Source: Duganella guangzhouensis (GTDB lineage Bacteria > Pseudomonadota > Gammaproteobacteria > Burkholderiales > Burkholderiaceae_D). Taken from it: a stretch of 64,000 bases of DNA. Position numbers and translations under genes: made by a program. The stretch lies in the NCBI RefSeq assembly GCF_009674535.1, contig NZ_WKJK01000003.1, positions 124,001 through 188,000 on the forward strand. The letters run 5' to 3'. The notes beneath the pieces are model-generated. The model did no database searches, was not told where the DNA came from, and saw nothing but the letters and a program-made list of their open reading frames with translations. Shown here one piece after another: positions 11,019-20,106 of the stretch (its first letter is position 1; each line of letters begins with the position of its first letter).

Positions 11019-11151
11019 GCGGTAATGTACGTTACAGAATATTGGGAACATGCTACTGTACTCACTAAGGACCGATCTTGCCATTGGACACTTTGTCCTA
11101 CCCGGTGAGACAGGCCCGGTGATAACAATTACTTAATGAGACAAAGAGACT
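11019..11151. promoter_or_regulatory. Divergent control region between cyoA and the MHS transporter
   Basis: This 133-base gap must hold the promoters of both units. Visible elements are an inverted repeat GGACA-CTT-TGTCC (11086-11098) and two direct copies of CCCGGTGA (11101-11108 and 11115-11122) 14 bases apart. No convincing -35/-10 pair was found by eye, and which regulator binds is unknown; RegA is a candidate only by linkage. Confidence 0.4.
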
Positions 11152-12504
11152 ATGGCTAATCCGACTTCCATCGATGGCGTCCATGTCGACGTCCACGAAC
11201 ATCCTCAAACAAGCCCCGGCGCACGCGGTATTAATGCCCGGGATGCCGATATCTCTCCCGGAGAAATAGCAATTGGCGTGGTGATCGGGCGCGCCTCAGA
11301 GTATTTCGACTTCTTTGTCTACGCCATCGCTTCCGCCTTGGTCTTCCCGTCGGTCTTCTTCCCGTACGACAGCCGACTTGACGGGACACTATACGCTTTT
11401 GCCATTTTTGCGCTTGCCTTTGTTGCACGACCGATCGCAAGTGTCGCATTTATGGCAGTTCAGCATCATTTCACCCGAGAAGTAAAACTAACCCTGGCGC
11501 TACTGATTATGGGCGTTTCCACCGCCGGTATCGCCTTCCTTCCGGACTATGCCAGCCTGGGCACATGGTCGATCGTCATCCTGTCCATATTACGGATCGG
11601 GCAAGGCGTGGCCCAGGGTGGCTCGTGGGATGGCTTGCCGTCGCTGCTGGCGCTGAACGCGCCCGAAAACAAGCGCGGCTGGTATGCGGCGATCGGGCAA
11701 CTAGGTGCGCCGATCGGCTTCATCATCGCCGCCGGCCTGTTCGCCTACATGCTGACCAACCTGTCGCAGCTGGACTTCCTCGACTGGGGCTGGCGCTATC
11801 CGTTCTACGTGGCGTTTGCCATCAACGTGGTGGCGCTGTTCGCCCGCCTGCGGCTGGTGACCACGCATGAATACTCGCACTTGCTGGACGAGCACCAGCT
11901 GGACCCGGTGCCGGTGGGCGAGCTGATGAGCACTCAGGCCCGCAACGTCATCATCGGCGCCCTCGCCGCCCTGGCCAGCTACGCGCTGTTCCACCTGGTG
12001 ACGGTGTTCCCGCTGTCGTGGATATCGTTGACCTCGCAGCGTTCGCTGGCCGGCTTCCTGCAAGTGCAGATGGTGGGCGCGGTGCTGATGACGATTGGCA
12101 TCATCATTTCCGGCTTTGTGGCCGACCGCTACGGCCGCCGCCGCACGCTGGGCACGCTGGCGACGATGATCGGTATCTTCAGCCTGTTCGCGCACTTCCT
12201 GATCGGGCTGAATGAAACCGGCCAGGACGCGTTCATCCTGATCGGCTTTGCTTTGCTGGGGCTGTCGTACGGTCAGGCCGCCGGCGCGGTCACCGCCAAC
12301 TTCCCGCAACGCTACCGCTACACTGGCGCGGCGCTGACCTCGGACTTCGCCTGGCTGGTGGGCGCCGGCTTCGCGCCACTGGTGGCGCTGGGCGTGGCCT
12401 CCAACTTCGGCCTGGCCTATGTTGGCGTCTACCTGTTGTCCGGCGCCGCCAGCTCACTGGCCGCGCTGAGCATCAACCGCGCATGGAATATCCGCGATAA
12501 TTAA
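11152..12504 (+). CDS. MFS transporter, metabolite:H+ symporter (MHS) family
   Basis: A 450-residue, 12-helix inner-membrane transporter. After a 35-residue cytoplasmic tail, GRASEYFDFFVYAIASALVF (45-64) is the helix-1 signature of the ProP/ShiA/KgtP group. The loop 8-9 motif DRYGRRRTLG and the RIGQGVAQGG motif in helix 4 support the family. Substrates in this family are small organic acids or osmolytes taken up with protons; the actual substrate cannot be read. The gene is divergent from cyoA and ends in a terminator. Confidence 0.85.
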   Translation: MANPTSIDGVHVDVHEHPQTSPGARGINARDADISPGEIAIGVVIGRASEYFDFFVYAIASALVFPSVFFPYDSRLDGTLYAFAIFALAFVARPIASVAFMAVQHHFTREVKLTLALLIMGVSTAGIAFLPDYASLGTWSIVILSILRIGQGVAQGGSWDGLPSLLALNAPENKRGWYAAIGQLGAPIGFIIAAGLFAYMLTNLSQLDFLDWGWRYPFYVAFAINVVALFARLRLVTTHEYSHLLDEHQLDPVPVGELMSTQARNVIIGALAALASYALFHLVTVFPLSWISLTSQRSLAGFLQVQMVGAVLMTIGIIISGFVADRYGRRRTLGTLATMIGIFSLFAHFLIGLNETGQDAFILIGFALLGLSYGQAAGAVTANFPQRYRYTGAALTSDFAWLVGAGFAPLVALGVASNFGLAYVGVYLLSGAASSLAALSINRAWNIRDN

Positions 12505-12520
12505 GCTTTAAAACTGCTGC

Positions 12521-12556
12521 ACGCCCGGCCGGCCAACGCGCCGCCGGGCGTTTTCC
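12521..12556 (+). terminator. Rho-independent terminator after the MHS transporter
   Basis: ACGCCCGGC (12521-12529) pairs with GCCGGGCGT (12543-12551), followed by TTTTCC. It lies 16 bases past the transporter stop and only 7 bases before the next start codon. Confidence 0.8.
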
Positions 12557-12562
12557 TTTCCG

Positions 12563-13564
12563 ATGATCCAGCAAGACTACGACGCACGCGGCAACATCTA
12601 CACCGTCATCTCCCCGCAGCAGCTGCAAGATCTCGGCATTTCCATCCCCATGCAAGCCGCGTCGGCCGCGCAACAACGGCGCTCATGGTCGTCGCAGGCG
12701 GTTGAACTTTTGTGCAGTTGGCCGGACGGCGTGGTACCGGCCGGCGCCAAGCCGCACCGTACCGATGGGCTGCTGATCGGCCCCTTCCAGTCCGTTGCGC
12801 CATTCGATGTCCTGATCGTCAATACCGACGGTTCGCTGGCAGAACGCAGCGGCAACGGCCTGACCATCTTCGCGCAATCGCTGGTGGACCGCGCCATCGC
12901 GCCGCCGGGCGCCTATCTGTTGCAAGTTCACCACGATAGCCGCGCCCTGCCGTCGCCATTGCCGACGCCGGTGACGGCCGGCGCGCATGAAGGCCAATCC
13001 GGCTGGTGGCTGACGCTGGGCGAACCGAGTTTCGGCCCCAAGGCGGTGGCCGCCGATTTGTCGCATATCGTGGAGAACGCCTTTAACGGCAAGGCAACCA
13101 GCCGCGTGCCGCGACTTGCCCGCTTGCATCCATCGTGGGGAAACAGCCAATTTGTACGAATCGGCAATCCGCACTGCGTCACCCTGTTGCGCGATCACAA
13201 CGACCTGCCAAGCTTTGCTGCGCTGCATGAAAATTCCCTGCTGGAACCGCTAACCCTGGCGGCTTTTCCGGCCCCGCCCGGCCTCGGCGCCGGCGATCCC
13301 TGCCCGGCCGGCGTCAACCTGCAGTGGGTCGCGCTGGCCGGCGAACAACATCTGCTGGCGCGGGTCTTTGAACGCGGCGAAGGACCGACCGCCTCCTCCG
13401 GCACCAGCGCCAGCGCGGTGGCCAGCGCCGCGTGGCGGGTCGGCCTGGTCCAAGCCGGCATCGTCCGCGTCGAAATGCCCGGGGGCACCGCGCCAATACA
13501 GCTAACCGAATCCGACAGCGGCCTGCAAGTCGCCCTGTTCGGCACCGCCGCCCGCACCGTCTGA
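12563..13564 (+). CDS. Diaminopimelate epimerase-like protein lacking both catalytic cysteines
   Basis: A 333-residue protein with the two-lobed DapF fold motifs: DARGNIY near residue 7 (the usual GNDF region), ERSGNG (94-99), GNPHCV near 198, and ERGEGPTASSGTS (270-282). In DapF the two proton-transfer residues are Cys in CGNG and CGTG. Both are Ser here (S96 and S279), and the protein is longer than the usual 275-290 residues. It may be an inactive paralogue, use serine chemistry, or act on another substrate as other ProR/PhzF-superfamily members do. The start has little ribosome-binding signal because the preceding bases are a terminator T-tract. No lysine or peptidoglycan genes are adjacent. 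Confidence 0.7.
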   Translation: MIQQDYDARGNIYTVISPQQLQDLGISIPMQAASAAQQRRSWSSQAVELLCSWPDGVVPAGAKPHRTDGLLIGPFQSVAPFDVLIVNTDGSLAERSGNGLTIFAQSLVDRAIAPPGAYLLQVHHDSRALPSPLPTPVTAGAHEGQSGWWLTLGEPSFGPKAVAADLSHIVENAFNGKATSRVPRLARLHPSWGNSQFVRIGNPHCVTLLRDHNDLPSFAALHENSLLEPLTLAAFPAPPGLGAGDPCPAGVNLQWVALAGEQHLLARVFERGEGPTASSGTSASAVASAAWRVGLVQAGIVRVEMPGGTAPIQLTESDSGLQVALFGTAARTV

Positions 13565-13649
13565 GAAACTGCCCCGCACGTTATCGCTGCGCAATAGTTC
13601 GCTTTGCCGCTAGAATCGGGCCTCGAACCTGACGACGACGAGGTGCGGC

Positions 13650-15443
13650 ATGGCGACGGTGGGTGACTTTGTGCTGAAACGATTGGCAGCCTGGGGCGTG
13701 AAACGCGTCTACGGCTATCCTGGAGATGGCATCAACGGCGTGGTCGGCGCCTTCGGCCACGGCGATCCCGGCATCGAATTCTTCCAGACCCGGCACGAGG
13801 AACTGGCCGCCTTCATGGCCTGCGCCCATGCCAAGTTCAGCGGCGAGGTAGGCGTCTGCCTGGCCACCTCCGGCCCTGGCGCCATCCACCTGCTGAACGG
13901 CTTGTACGACGCAAAAATGGACCATCAGCCGGTGGTTGCCATCGTCGGCCAGCAAAGCCGCATGGCGCTCGGCGGCGACTATCAGCAGGAAGTCGATCTG
14001 CTGTCGCTGTTCAAGGACGTCGCCCACGATTTCGTGCAGATGGCCACCACCCCGGCCCAGGTACGCCATCTGGTCGACCGCGCCGTGCGCATCGCCATCG
14101 AACGCCGCACCGTCACCTGCATCATCCTGCCCAACGATCTGCAAGACATGGACGCGGTTGAAACGCCGCCGCGTGAACATGGCACCATCCACAGCGGCAT
14201 CGGTTACACCGGCCACGCGCTGGTGCCGGGCGCCGAAGACCTGCAACGCGCTGCCGCCATCCTCAACGCCGGCAAGAAGGTCGCCATCCTGGCCGGCGCC
14301 GGCGCGCTGCACGCCACCGAGGAACTGATCGCCGTCGCCGACAAGCTGGGTGCGGGCATCGCCAAAGCGCTGCTGGGCAAAGCCGCCGTGCCGGACACGC
14401 TGCCCTATGTGACCGGCTCGATCGGCCTGCTCGGCACCAAACCCAGTTGGGACTTGATGAACGATTGCGACACCCTGCTGATGGTGGGTTCAGCTTTCCC
14501 CTATTCCGAATTCCTGCCCAAGGAAGGCCAGGCGCGCGCGGTGCAGATCGATATCGACCCGCGCATGCTGAACCTGCGTTACCCGATGGAAGTCTGCCTG
14601 GCCGGCGACAGCGCCGCCACGCTGCGAGCGCTGCTGCCCCTGCTGAACCAGCAGCCCGACCGTAGCTGGCGCCAGCAGATCGAAGACAACGTCGCAGACT
14701 GGTGGCAGGTGCTCGAAGCGCGCGCCATGAACGACGCCAAGCCGGTCAATCCGCAGCGCGTGTTCTGGGAACTGTCGCCGCGCCTGCCGGACAACGTCAT
14801 CCTCACCTGCGACTCCGGCTCCTGCGCCAGCTGGTATGCGCGCGACCTCAAGCTGCGCCAGGGCATGACGGCGTCACTGTCCGGCGGCCTGGCCACCATG
14901 GGTTCGGCGCTGCCCTACGCGCTGGCGGCCAAATGCGTCCAGCCCGACCGGCCAGTGATCGCGCTACTGGGCGACGGCGCCATGCAGATGCTGGGCGTGA
15001 ACGCGCTGATTACCTTGGCCAACAGCTGGCGCACATGGAGCGATCCGCGCCTGATCATCATGGTGCTCAACAACGGCGACCTCAACATGGTCAGTTGGGA
15101 GCAGCGCATCACCGAAGGCGACGCCAAGCTGAAGGCATCACAGGATCTGCCGCCCTTCCCTTATGCCGCCTACGCCGAACTGCTGGGACTGCGCGGCCTC
15201 CGCGTCGACCGCCCCGAAGACGTGGCGCCGGCCTGGGAGCGGGCGCTGGCCTCACCGGTACCCACGCTGCTGGAAATGGTCACCGATCCGGACGTGCCGC
15301 CGTTGCCGCCTCACGTCTCCTCCAAGCAGGCCAGCCACTATCTGCGCGCCCTGCTGCGCGGCGATCCCGATGCGCTGGGCGTGGTCACCGCCACCATCAA
15401 GGAAGTATGGGACGGTCTGTTCCACGGCAAGCACAAGCACTGA
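13650..15443 (+). CDS. Thiamine diphosphate-dependent enzyme, pyruvate oxidase / acetolactate synthase-like
   Basis: A 597-residue enzyme with the three-domain layout of the POX/AHAS group. It has an N-terminal Pyr domain with catalytic Glu in RHEE (E50), a central domain (about 190-330) and a C-terminal PP domain with the ThDP motif starting GDGAM (441-445) and ending at NNGDLN. These enzymes decarboxylate 2-keto acids; PoxB-type members feed electrons to quinone and give acetate. Whether this one is an oxidase or decarboxylase cannot be decided by eye. It stands alone, with GAGGT before the start. Confidence 0.85.
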   Translation: MATVGDFVLKRLAAWGVKRVYGYPGDGINGVVGAFGHGDPGIEFFQTRHEELAAFMACAHAKFSGEVGVCLATSGPGAIHLLNGLYDAKMDHQPVVAIVGQQSRMALGGDYQQEVDLLSLFKDVAHDFVQMATTPAQVRHLVDRAVRIAIERRTVTCIILPNDLQDMDAVETPPREHGTIHSGIGYTGHALVPGAEDLQRAAAILNAGKKVAILAGAGALHATEELIAVADKLGAGIAKALLGKAAVPDTLPYVTGSIGLLGTKPSWDLMNDCDTLLMVGSAFPYSEFLPKEGQARAVQIDIDPRMLNLRYPMEVCLAGDSAATLRALLPLLNQQPDRSWRQQIEDNVADWWQVLEARAMNDAKPVNPQRVFWELSPRLPDNVILTCDSGSCASWYARDLKLRQGMTASLSGGLATMGSALPYALAAKCVQPDRPVIALLGDGAMQMLGVNALITLANSWRTWSDPRLIIMVLNNGDLNMVSWEQRITEGDAKLKASQDLPPFPYAAYAELLGLRGLRVDRPEDVAPAWERALASPVPTLLEMVTDPDVPPLPPHVSSKQASHYLRALLRGDPDALGVVTATIKEVWDGLFHGKHKH

Positions 15444-15603
15444 TTCGTTGCACAAATGCCGCACGACGCCCGCCAGCGCGCCCCGGTGCTGACTCGTCAC
15501 GCCATGCGTTTGGCTCCTGAAGCCAGTGCAAAATAGCTAGTCACCTCGCGGTTTCGCTCTAAGATCGGCTCATTGCAGTTCTGACACCGTTTCTGAGCAA
15601 CCT

Positions 15604-18417
15604 ATGACACCAGCATTGAATGTGCAAGCGGCACTCTCCGGCAAGCGCGTGCTGCTCACCGGCAGCACCGGATTCCTCGCCAAAGTAGTGCTGGAAAAGC
15701 TGATCCGCACCGTACCCGACATCGGCCGCATCGTGCTGCTGATCCGCGGCGACGCCCAGGCCCGTTTCCGGCGCGACATCGCCAGTTCCTCCATCTTCGA
15801 CCGCCTGCGCGCCGACAACCCGGCCGCGCTGGAACGCTTCTTCAACGAGAAAATCGAATGCATCAGCGGCGAGCTGACCGCGCCCGGCTTCGGCCTGCCG
15901 ATCACCAGCTTTAACGCGCTGGCACGCCGCATCGACCTGGTGATCAACACCGCCGCCAGCGTCAACTTCCGCGAGGCGCTGGACGAGGCACTATCCATCA
16001 ATGCCCTCAGTGTGCAGCACATCACCGAGCTGGCGCGCGCCAGCCATGCGCCGCTGATTCAGGTATCGACCTGCTACGTCAACGGCTACAACAAGGGCGC
16101 GATGCACGAGCAGAACGTGACGCCGGCCCGCGCCGCGATTCCGCGCCACGCCGATGGCCATTATGATTTATACGGTTTACTCCAGCACCTGCAGCACCGC
16201 ATCGTCGAACTGCGCGCCGACATCGACGACGAAGAGGAACGCACGCGCCGCCTGACGCAACTGGGCATCGAGGAAGCCAACTACCACGGCTGGAACGACA
16301 CCTACACCTTCACCAAATGGATGGGTGAACAACTGGCCATGGCCGGCATGCGCGGCCGCGCGCTCACCATCGTGCGCCCCTCCATCATCGAGAGCACGCT
16401 GGAGGAACCGGTGCCTGGCTGGATCGAAGGCGTCAAGGTGGCCGACGCCATCATCCTCGCCTACGCGCGTGGCAAGACCGACTTCTTCCCCGCCAAACCG
16501 AATCAGGTGGCGGACATCGTACCGGCCGACCTGGTCGCCAACAGCATCATCCTGGCCGCCGCCGAAGCGCTGCAATCGCCGCCGGCCACCCGCGTCTACC
16601 AATGCTGCACCGGCTCCAGCAATCCGGTGACGGTCGGCCGCGTGATCGAACTGATACAGGGCGAAGCGCGCCGCAACTGGCGCCAGTACGAGCGCCTGTT
16701 CTATCGCCAACCCAAGCACGACTTCCGCGTCGTCAGCCGCCCCGCCTTCCTGCTGACCATGCGCGCCATGGGCCTGGCCGCCGCATGCTGGAGCGGCGTG
16801 CGCAAACTGCTCGGCGCCGGCGAATCGCCCAAACTGGAAGCGCTGCGCACCACTCAGCTGCTGGCCCTGACCTTTTCGTTCTACACCGCGCCGCGCTACG
16901 TGTTCCATAACGACCGCCTGCAGTCGCTGGCGCAACGCTTCGGCGCCGAAGACCGCGCCCGCTACAGCGTCGACACCAGCGCCATCGACTGGTGCGATTA
17001 TCTGTGCCGCGTCCACATGGGTGGCCTGAACCGTTACGCGCTGCGCCCTCGCCCAAGCGAACCCGCCAAGCCGGCCAGGCCCGCAAGCGCCGCCATGACC
17101 CACCGCGACTATGCCTGGCACCGCATGGATACCCGCAACAATCTGATGGTCATCAACAGCATCCTGCTGTTTGAAGGCGCGGTCGACATGGAGCGACTGG
17201 TGACCACCATCGCCCACCGCCTGCCCAACTATCCGCGCTTCACGCAAAAAGTAGTGGGCCGGCGCTGGGTCGAGGACGAGCAGTTCGACATCCACCGCCA
17301 CATCAAGCTGGAACGGATGCAGCACGAGGTCTCGCGCGCCGAGCTGCAAGACCATCTGACCCGATTGGCCCACCTGCCGCTGGAGCCTGACCGGCCAAGG
17401 TGGCATATGACGGTGCTGGATCGCGTCAACGGCGGCCACGCCATCGTGTTCCGCGTCCACCACTGCATTACCGACGGCCTGGGACTGGTGCACGTGCTGA
17501 ATCACCTCACTGACAACAACGGCCTGCATGGCACCACGCCGTCGCCGGTCGGCCATCCGCACCGCGCGGTGGCACATAATCCGGTGTGCTCGGCGGTGGT
17601 GCGCGGCCTGTCGTGGGCCAAGATCGGCTTCCACGTCGCCCGCCTGTCGGTGCTGTGGCCGGACGCGCATACCCAGTTCAAGGCGCCGATGACCGGCGCC
17701 AAGCAACTGGTCTGGTTGCCGCCGCTGCAGATGGACCGCGTGCGCGCCATGTCCAAGCGCATGGGCGTGACCCTGAATGACGTCTGGGTCGCCGCCGTCT
17801 CCGGCGCGCTGCGCAACTACCTGGGCGAGCGCGGACAACGTCCCGATGGCCGCGCCCTGCGCGCCGCCGTCACCTTCAACCTGCGCGAAAAGGCCAACGC
17901 CTTCCAGCTCGGGAACGAATTCGGCCTGGTGGCGATGGACCTGCCAACCAATGCCGAGCATCCATGCGACCGCCTGCGGCTGTCCAGCAGCCGCATGACC
18001 GCCATCAAGCGCTCGCACCAGCCGCGCGCCACCATGGCCTTCCTGTCACTGGCCGGCTGCCTGCCGACCCGCTTGCAGCATTTCGCGCTGGACCTGTTCA
18101 CCTCCAAAGGCTCGGTGGTGCTGACCAATATCGAAGGTCCGGCCAGCCGCCGTTTTCTGGCCGGCTCGCGCCTGACGGACCTGATCTGCTGGGTGCCGCA
18201 GGCCGGCAAGCTGGGCGTGGGACTGGCGTTCATCTCCTACGCCGGCCAGATCCAGCTGGCGCTATTCGTGGATACCGACCTGGTGCCCGATCCGGATCGC
18301 CTGATGCAGCTGACCTACGATGCCTTCGAAGAGCTGGAACTGGCGACTCAGCATGCCGAAGCGCCGCAGCCGGCCGCCGAACCGGAGTTGCCTGGCCTGG
18401 TCACAACGCCGTCATAA
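15604..18417 (+). CDS. Fused fatty acyl reductase and wax ester synthase/diacylglycerol acyltransferase
   Basis: A 937-residue two-enzyme fusion. Residues about 10-490 are a FAR-type extended SDR with nucleotide motif GSTGF (20-24) and the active-site Y234-T-F-T-K238, followed by a FAR C-terminal region. Residues about 500-915 are a WS/DGAT domain with the catalytic HHCITDG (619-625) and the later ND and NIEGP segments. The first enzyme would reduce acyl-CoA to fatty alcohol using NADPH. The second would esterify alcohol with acyl-CoA to wax ester at the inner membrane. In the well-known wax-producing bacteria, to my knowledge, these are separate genes, so a single chain could channel the alcohol. 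The frame is uninterrupted across the join near residue 500 (a Pro/Ala-rich linker), so this is not a sequencing error. Confidence 0.88.
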   Translation: MTPALNVQAALSGKRVLLTGSTGFLAKVVLEKLIRTVPDIGRIVLLIRGDAQARFRRDIASSSIFDRLRADNPAALERFFNEKIECISGELTAPGFGLPITSFNALARRIDLVINTAASVNFREALDEALSINALSVQHITELARASHAPLIQVSTCYVNGYNKGAMHEQNVTPARAAIPRHADGHYDLYGLLQHLQHRIVELRADIDDEEERTRRLTQLGIEEANYHGWNDTYTFTKWMGEQLAMAGMRGRALTIVRPSIIESTLEEPVPGWIEGVKVADAIILAYARGKTDFFPAKPNQVADIVPADLVANSIILAAAEALQSPPATRVYQCCTGSSNPVTVGRVIELIQGEARRNWRQYERLFYRQPKHDFRVVSRPAFLLTMRAMGLAAACWSGVRKLLGAGESPKLEALRTTQLLALTFSFYTAPRYVFHNDRLQSLAQRFGAEDRARYSVDTSAIDWCDYLCRVHMGGLNRYALRPRPSEPAKPARPASAAMTHRDYAWHRMDTRNNLMVINSILLFEGAVDMERLVTTIAHRLPNYPRFTQKVVGRRWVEDEQFDIHRHIKLERMQHEVSRAELQDHLTRLAHLPLEPDRPRWHMTVLDRVNGGHAIVFRVHHCITDGLGLVHVLNHLTDNNGLHGTTPSPVGHPHRAVAHNPVCSAVVRGLSWAKIGFHVARLSVLWPDAHTQFKAPMTGAKQLVWLPPLQMDRVRAMSKRMGVTLNDVWVAAVSGALRNYLGERGQRPDGRALRAAVTFNLREKANAFQLGNEFGLVAMDLPTNAEHPCDRLRLSSSRMTAIKRSHQPRATMAFLSLAGCLPTRLQHFALDLFTSKGSVVLTNIEGPASRRFLAGSRLTDLICWVPQAGKLGVGLAFISYAGQIQLALFVDTDLVPDPDRLMQLTYDAFEELELATQHAEAPQPAAEPELPGLVTTPS

Positions 18418-18430
18418 TCCACGCGTAAGC

Positions 18431-18456
18431 TACTCCTCAATTCAAAATGAGGAGTA
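18431..18456 (+). promoter_or_regulatory. Hairpin sequestering the ppk2 ribosome-binding site
   Basis: TACTCCTCA (18431-18439) is exactly complementary to TGAGGAGTA (18448-18456) with an 8-base A-rich loop. The right arm contains the AGGAG (18450-18454) that precedes the GTG start of ppk2 by 6 bases. In the folded mRNA the site would be hidden. There is no T run, so this is not a terminator. Confidence 0.65.
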
Positions 18457-18460
18457 TTGC

Positions 18461-19381
18461 GTGAACTTGAACGAGCATGAACTGCTGGAACGCGTCCAGC
18501 GCGAACTGACCGACAGCTACGACGAAGAACTGGAGATGGAGCTGGAAGATCGTGAGATCGACCCGCACACCCGCCAGGTGGTCGAGCGCGAACGCAGCGC
18601 CGAAGCCAAGGAAGAGCGCCGCCTCTACTTCCGCGAGTTGTTCCGACTGCAGGCCGAGCTGGTCAAGCTGCAGGACTGGGTGGTCCACACCGGCCACAAA
18701 GTGGTTATCCTGTTTGAAGGACGCGATGCCGCCGGCAAGGGCGGCGTCATCAAGCGCATCGTGCAGCGCCTGAATCCGCGCGTATGCCGCGTGGCCGCGC
18801 TGCCAGCGCCCAACAACCGCGAACGCACGCAATGGTACTTCCAGCGCTACGTGTCGCACCTGCCGGCCGCCGGCGAAATCGTACTGTTCGACCGCAGCTG
18901 GTACAACCGTGCCGGCGTCGAGCGCGTGATGGGCTTCTGCAGCGACGAACAGTACGAGGAATTCTTCCAGACCGTGCCGGAATTCGAGCGCATGCTGGTC
19001 CGTTCCGGCATCCAGGTCATCAAATACTGGTTCTCGATTTCGGACGAAGAACAGAATGCGCGCTTCCTGGGCCGCATCCACGACCCGCTGAAGCAATGGA
19101 AGCTCAGCCCGATGGACCTGGAGTCGCGCCGCCGCTGGGAGGAATACACCCGGGCCAAGGAAGTGATGCTGGAGCGCACCCACATCCCCGAAGCACCATG
19201 GTGGGTGGTGCAAGGCGTCGACAAGAAAAAGGCACGCCTGAACTGCATCCATCACCTGCTGGGGCAGATGCCGTATGAGGAAGTGGCGCATCCGGCGATC
19301 GAACTGCCGGAGCGCGAATACCACGATGACTACGTGCGCCGCCCTGTTCCGCCGGAAATTATTGTCCCCGAGGTTTATTAA
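18461..19381 (+). CDS. ppk2: Polyphosphate kinase 2
   Basis: A 306-residue single-domain PPK2, which transfers phosphate between polyphosphate and nucleotides. The Walker A motif is GRDAAGKGG (87-95) and the Walker B/DRS motif is DRSWYNRAG (144-152), with RFLGRI and YTRAKEVML in the lid and C-terminal region. The GTG start at 18461 is chosen from AGGAG 6 bases upstream; the frame continues upstream to 18320 but only inside the wax-ester gene. An acidic N-terminal helix (about 5-60) precedes the kinase core. That the ribosome-binding site lies in a stem suggests translational control. Confidence 0.93.
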   Translation: MNLNEHELLERVQRELTDSYDEELEMELEDREIDPHTRQVVERERSAEAKEERRLYFRELFRLQAELVKLQDWVVHTGHKVVILFEGRDAAGKGGVIKRIVQRLNPRVCRVAALPAPNNRERTQWYFQRYVSHLPAAGEIVLFDRSWYNRAGVERVMGFCSDEQYEEFFQTVPEFERMLVRSGIQVIKYWFSISDEEQNARFLGRIHDPLKQWKLSPMDLESRRRWEEYTRAKEVMLERTHIPEAPWWVVQGVDKKKARLNCIHHLLGQMPYEEVAHPAIELPEREYHDDYVRRPVPPEIIVPEVY

Positions 19382-19436
19382 TTTTAAAATAACTGCTAAA
19401 ATACCAACCTTCTCAAATGAAAGAATTGGTACTTAA

Positions 19437-20096
19437 ATGCGTACTGCTTCGTTTAGCTTTAACCCCCATCGTTTGGTCGCACTGCTGCTGACGCCACGCG
19501 CGTTCTTTGCCGATCCGAACACCACCAGCGATCGGCGCGGCATCATGATCGCCGCCGCGCTGGCAGGTATCGCCAACGCCATCGACCGCATCGACCAAGG
19601 GCTGCTGAAATCCGACATGCGCAGCGAGGACGTGAGCCAACTGACCGGCTTCTACGGCGACGTGGTCAACTCCTGGTTCAGCTACTGGACGCTGGTGCTG
19701 ATCGGCGGCATGGTCAGCAGCGTGGTGAGCTGGTATTTGCGCGGCTGGTGGTATCGCAAGCGTCTGGAATGGTCCGGCGCGGAGGACGTGCCGCCTGACG
19801 ATGCGCGCAGCGTGGCGACGCTGCAGAATCTGGTCCTGGCACTGCCGCTGGTCGCGCTGCCGGTGATCCAGACCTTCAGCTACGCCAACTACGCCGAAGC
19901 GTGGAATGCCAACAGCGCCGCCAACATGCTGCTGATTGTGTTCGTTCTATGGTCCTGCTGGACCAGCTATTGCGCCGCCACCACCGTGTTCACGCTGCGC
20001 AAGGGGTCGGCGCGCTTCTGGTTCCTGATTCTGCCGCTGGTGTTTTATGTGCTGGCGCTGGGCGTGATTGGTGTAATCTACAGCTTAATCCACTAA
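19437..20096 (+). CDS. Integral membrane protein, possibly Yip1-domain
   Basis: A 219-residue protein with about five hydrophobic segments (32-45, 83-100, 128-150, 160-182, 195-217). The opening FNPHRLVALLLTPRAFFAD resembles the start of bacterial Yip1-domain proteins, which often begin with a short amphipathic helix and 'P..F' motif. No function can be assigned. It follows ppk2 by 55 bases and precedes the glyoxalase gene by 10, so it may be co-transcribed with either. Confidence 0.6.
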   Translation: MRTASFSFNPHRLVALLLTPRAFFADPNTTSDRRGIMIAAALAGIANAIDRIDQGLLKSDMRSEDVSQLTGFYGDVVNSWFSYWTLVLIGGMVSSVVSWYLRGWWYRKRLEWSGAEDVPPDDARSVATLQNLVLALPLVALPVIQTFSYANYAEAWNANSAANMLLIVFVLWSCWTSYCAATTVFTLRKGSARFWFLILPLVFYVLALGVIGVIYSLIH

Positions 20097-20106
20097 CGGA
20101 GACATC

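Noticed and set aside
16177..18018. Minus-strand 613-residue frame antisense to the FAR-wax ester fusion
   Set aside because: No recognisable motif; low-complexity composition typical of a shadow frame; the sense strand has intact catalytic motifs in two domains.
18320..18460. Longer N-terminal extension of ppk2
   Set aside because: The extension overlaps the end of the wax-ester gene in another frame and lacks a ribosome-binding site, whereas GTG 18461 has one.
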